A stretch of 64,000 nt of DNA from Flavobacterium cupreum (GTDB taxonomy: Bacteria > Bacteroidota > Bacteroidia > Flavobacteriales > Flavobacteriaceae), in contig NZ_QWDM01000022.1 of the NCBI RefSeq assembly GCF_003996965.1, positions 1-64,000 of the forward strand. Reading direction: 5' to 3'. The position numbers and the translations under genes were made by a program. Every line of letters begins with the position of its first letter. Position 1 is the stretch's first letter. Shown here one piece after another: positions 61,956 through 64,000 of this stretch. The notes under the pieces were generated by a model. The model was not told the DNA's origin and made no database searches. It was given only the letters and a program-made list of their open reading frames with translations.

Positions 61956-62002
61956 AAGCCAAAAAAAAACTGTTATTCACAATTAATAAAATCTAAAAGA
62001 GC

Positions 62003-64000
62003 ATGATTAATTATAAGATTAAATTTCAATTCATTATAATAGTATTGCTGATAAGCTTGCAATCTAGCTTAGCACAATCTAAAAAACAGCCCGTAGATTA
62101 TGTCGATAATTTCATTGGCGTAAGAGATAAAAACAGCAGTTGTGTTCTTGGTCCACAATTGCCAAATGGAGCCATAAGTCCAAGCCCGCAAACGGCACCA
62201 GGATCTGTAAATTATGATATGGATGGATATATTATGGGGCAACCCATCCGCGGTTTTGGTCAATTGCATGTAAGTGGCACCGGTTGGGGTAAATACGGAC
62301 AAGTGTTTATCTCGCCACAAGTGGGTTTGGCAGTTGGAGAAACGGAACACGATTCACAACAGGAGAATGAAGAAGCAAAACCATACGAGTATAAAGTATC
62401 CTTGAGTCGTTATGGAATAAAGACGGCAGTTACACCAGCAGCGCATTCAGCCATTTATAAGTTTACATTTCCAAAGTCGGACAATTCAAATATCTTGTTG
62501 GATGTGAGTCATAACACAGCCGATATTGCTACGGCATTGAAACTCAAAAACGGGAATTTTTTGAAAGGAACGGTAACATTTACTAATTCAGATGGAACCG
62601 AAATTAACGGCTATGGGGAATATCAAGGCGGTTTTTCTGACGGAACTTACAAAGTTTTCTTTAGTATGAAATTAAGTAAAATTCCACAAAACAAAGGAAC
62701 TTTTATAAATGGAAAAATTAATCAGGGGCAATTAACGGAAGCTCCTATAAAAGCGGATGATCGTATTGGAGCTTATGTTCAATACAAAACTTCAGAGAAT
62801 GAATCTGTTTATTTGAAAGTAGCCGTTTCGATGATAAGTGTCGAACAGGCGACCGCTTGGTTAGATGCAGAAATTCCAGCTTGGGATTACAATAAAGTAA
62901 GGGATAATGCCAAAAAGATTTGGAATAAGGAATTGGGAAAAATTAAAATGGAAGGCGGAACTGAATCCGAAAAACGAATTTTTTATACTGCATCGTATCA
63001 TACTTCGATAATGCCTCGCAATAAAACGAATGATATGATGGGTTTTGAGAAAGGTGAATCTGTTTGGGACGATCATTTGGCTGTATGGGATACTTGGCGT
63101 ACACTGTATCCATTAAAGGTATTGACAAATCCTGATATGGTTAGTGGAACAATAAATTCATTTATCGCTAGGTTGAAAAAAAATGGCAGAGTAAAAGATG
63201 CTTATGTGGCAGGGAAAGACATGACAGCAGAACAAGGTGGAAACAATATAGACAATATAATTGCTGATGCTTATGTAAAAGGAGTCAAAGGAGTTGATTG
63301 GAAAGAAGCCTATAAATTAATAAAATCTCAGGCTGATAACGAGCGAAATGGAATAGGAAAGAATGAAAATGATAAGATATACAAAACATTGGGTTGGATT
63401 CCGGGGGGAAAAATGAGTTGTTCATTAACCTTGGAATATGCCTATAATGATTTTTGTGCAGCTCAAATGGCCAGGACGCTTGGTACAAAAGAAGATTATG
63501 AAAAGTACTTAAACCGCAGTCAGCAATGGGTAAATCTTTGGAATCCAGAAGCTGTTAGCGATGGTTACAAAGGATTTATTGAGCCAAAAAACATAAAAGG
63601 AGATTTTATTCCTATAGATTTAAAAAAGAACTGGGGTTCGTGGCAAGATTATTTTTATGAAGGAAGTTCGTGGACTTATTCCTATTTTGTTCCCCATCAA
63701 TTTGAAAAACTGGTTACTATTTCGGGAGGGAAAGAATTATTTGCCAAGAAGTTACAATATGCATTCGAGAATAATTTGATTGATTATGGCAACGAACCAG
63801 CATTTTTGGCGGTACATTCTTTTCACTATGCTGACCGATCCGATTTAGCAAGTTTTTATATTCGCAATCTCAAGAAAAAACGCTTTACAGAAGAAGGCTC
63901 TATTGAAAACGATGATAGCGGCGCCATGAGCAGTTGGTATATTTTTTCATCTTTGGGATTTTTCCCGAATGCAGGACAAGATATATATTACTTAACCGGT
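62003..64000 (+). CDS. GH92 alpha-mannosidase, cut by the window end
   Basis: An open frame from ATG 62003 runs in frame to base 64000 (666 codons) without a stop, so the gene continues beyond the window. Signal peptide (about 1-25, ending LAQ). The N-terminal beta domain includes DYVDNFIGVRDKNSS and GFGQLHVSGTGWGKYG; the (alpha/alpha)6 domain has the WDTWRTLYPL segment, EGSSWTYSYFVPHQ and ENDDSGAMSSWYIFSSLGFFP. These are strong GH92 signatures of calcium-dependent exo-alpha-mannosidases. It is 47 bases after the SIS gene and completes the mannosidase set (GH38, GH125, GH92). Specificity (1,2-, 1,3- or other) cannot be told. Confidence 0.9.
   Translation, partial: MINYKIKFQFIIIVLLISLQSSLAQSKKQPVDYVDNFIGVRDKNSSCVLGPQLPNGAISPSPQTAPGSVNYDMDGYIMGQPIRGFGQLHVSGTGWGKYGQVFISPQVGLAVGETEHDSQQENEEAKPYEYKVSLSRYGIKTAVTPAAHSAIYKFTFPKSDNSNILLDVSHNTADIATALKLKNGNFLKGTVTFTNSDGTEINGYGEYQGGFSDGTYKVFFSMKLSKIPQNKGTFINGKINQGQLTEAPIKADDRIGAYVQYKTSENESVYLKVAVSMISVEQATAWLDAEIPAWDYNKVRDNAKKIWNKELGKIKMEGGTESEKRIFYTASYHTSIMPRNKTNDMMGFEKGESVWDDHLAVWDTWRTLYPLKVLTNPDMVSGTINSFIARLKKNGRVKDAYVAGKDMTAEQGGNNIDNIIADAYVKGVKGVDWKEAYKLIKSQADNERNGIGKNENDKIYKTLGWIPGGKMSCSLTLEYAYNDFCAAQMARTLGTKEDYEKYLNRSQQWVNLWNPEAVSDGYKGFIEPKNIKGDFIPIDLKKNWGSWQDYFYEGSSWTYSYFVPHQFEKLVTISGGKELFAKKLQYAFENNLIDYGNEPAFLAVHSFHYADRSDLASFYIRNLKKKRFTEEGSIENDDSGAMSSWYIFSSLGFFPNAGQDIYYLTG

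Overview
The window looks like chromosomal DNA of a Flavobacterium-like Bacteroidetes. It is AT-rich, with TAnnTTTG-type -7 promoter boxes, a SusC/SusD pair, type IX secretion C-terminal domains and Bacteroidetes-type mob/tra genes. No rRNA, tRNA or CRISPR array was recognised.

Layout. (1) 1-9309 is a decayed conjugative/mobilizable element. The left edge is the end of an IS21-like insertion sequence that truncates a gene resembling mobC (minus strand). A four-gene cargo follows (TAT-type flavoprotein, small membrane protein, SDR, AraC regulator), lying between the mobC remnant and mobB. Then come mobB and mobA, a hairpin-rich oriT candidate, and traA (ParA), a DUF3408 protein, traD and a TraD-linked protein. 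The 3' end of traD recurs as two degenerate copies and the rest of a transfer operon is absent. (2) 9387-18900: a LacI regulator divergent from an operon with a clan GH-A (GH39-like) enzyme, a GH10 enzyme, a secreted parallel beta-helix protein, GH105-DUF4861 and an exported RraA-like protein. (3) 19392-35245: a long co-directional run with GH31, GH125, a GH5-like enzyme, GH127, a ribokinase-like kinase, a sugar permease, GH3, a CE2-like esterase and a second GH3. (4) 35688-40508: SusC/SusD. (5) 40666-52571: a complete route from glucuronate to pyruvate plus glyceraldehyde-3-phosphate (UxaC, SDR reductase, UxuA, KdgK, Eda), with an RraA homologue, a FAD/Fe-S hydroxyacid dehydrogenase, a sodium-solute symporter and a PL22-like propeller protein. 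(6) 52916-64000: a second LacI regulator, GH38, a large secreted beta-helix protein, broken ROK kinase and acetylesterase genes, a frameshifted SIS-domain gene and a GH92 that runs off the end.

Together regions 2-6 read as a polysaccharide utilization locus for a heteroglycan containing uronic acid, mannose and xylose and/or arabinose, possibly O-acetylated. A glucuronoxylomannan or a gum-type glucuronomannan would fit. This is inferred from gene content only.

Two regulatory layers can be seen. Three palindromes of form TGTGC-N4-GCACA lie at the GH39-like operon and at susC. A separate conserved promoter block of about 80 bp occurs three times (18984, 52802, 57012). Short 3'-tail remnants of lost genes (GH30-like, GH3-like, GH38-like, acetylesterase) are scattered in the intergenic gaps, so the locus seems to have been reshaped repeatedly by deletion. 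Family names come from reading translated motifs by eye; no database search was run.
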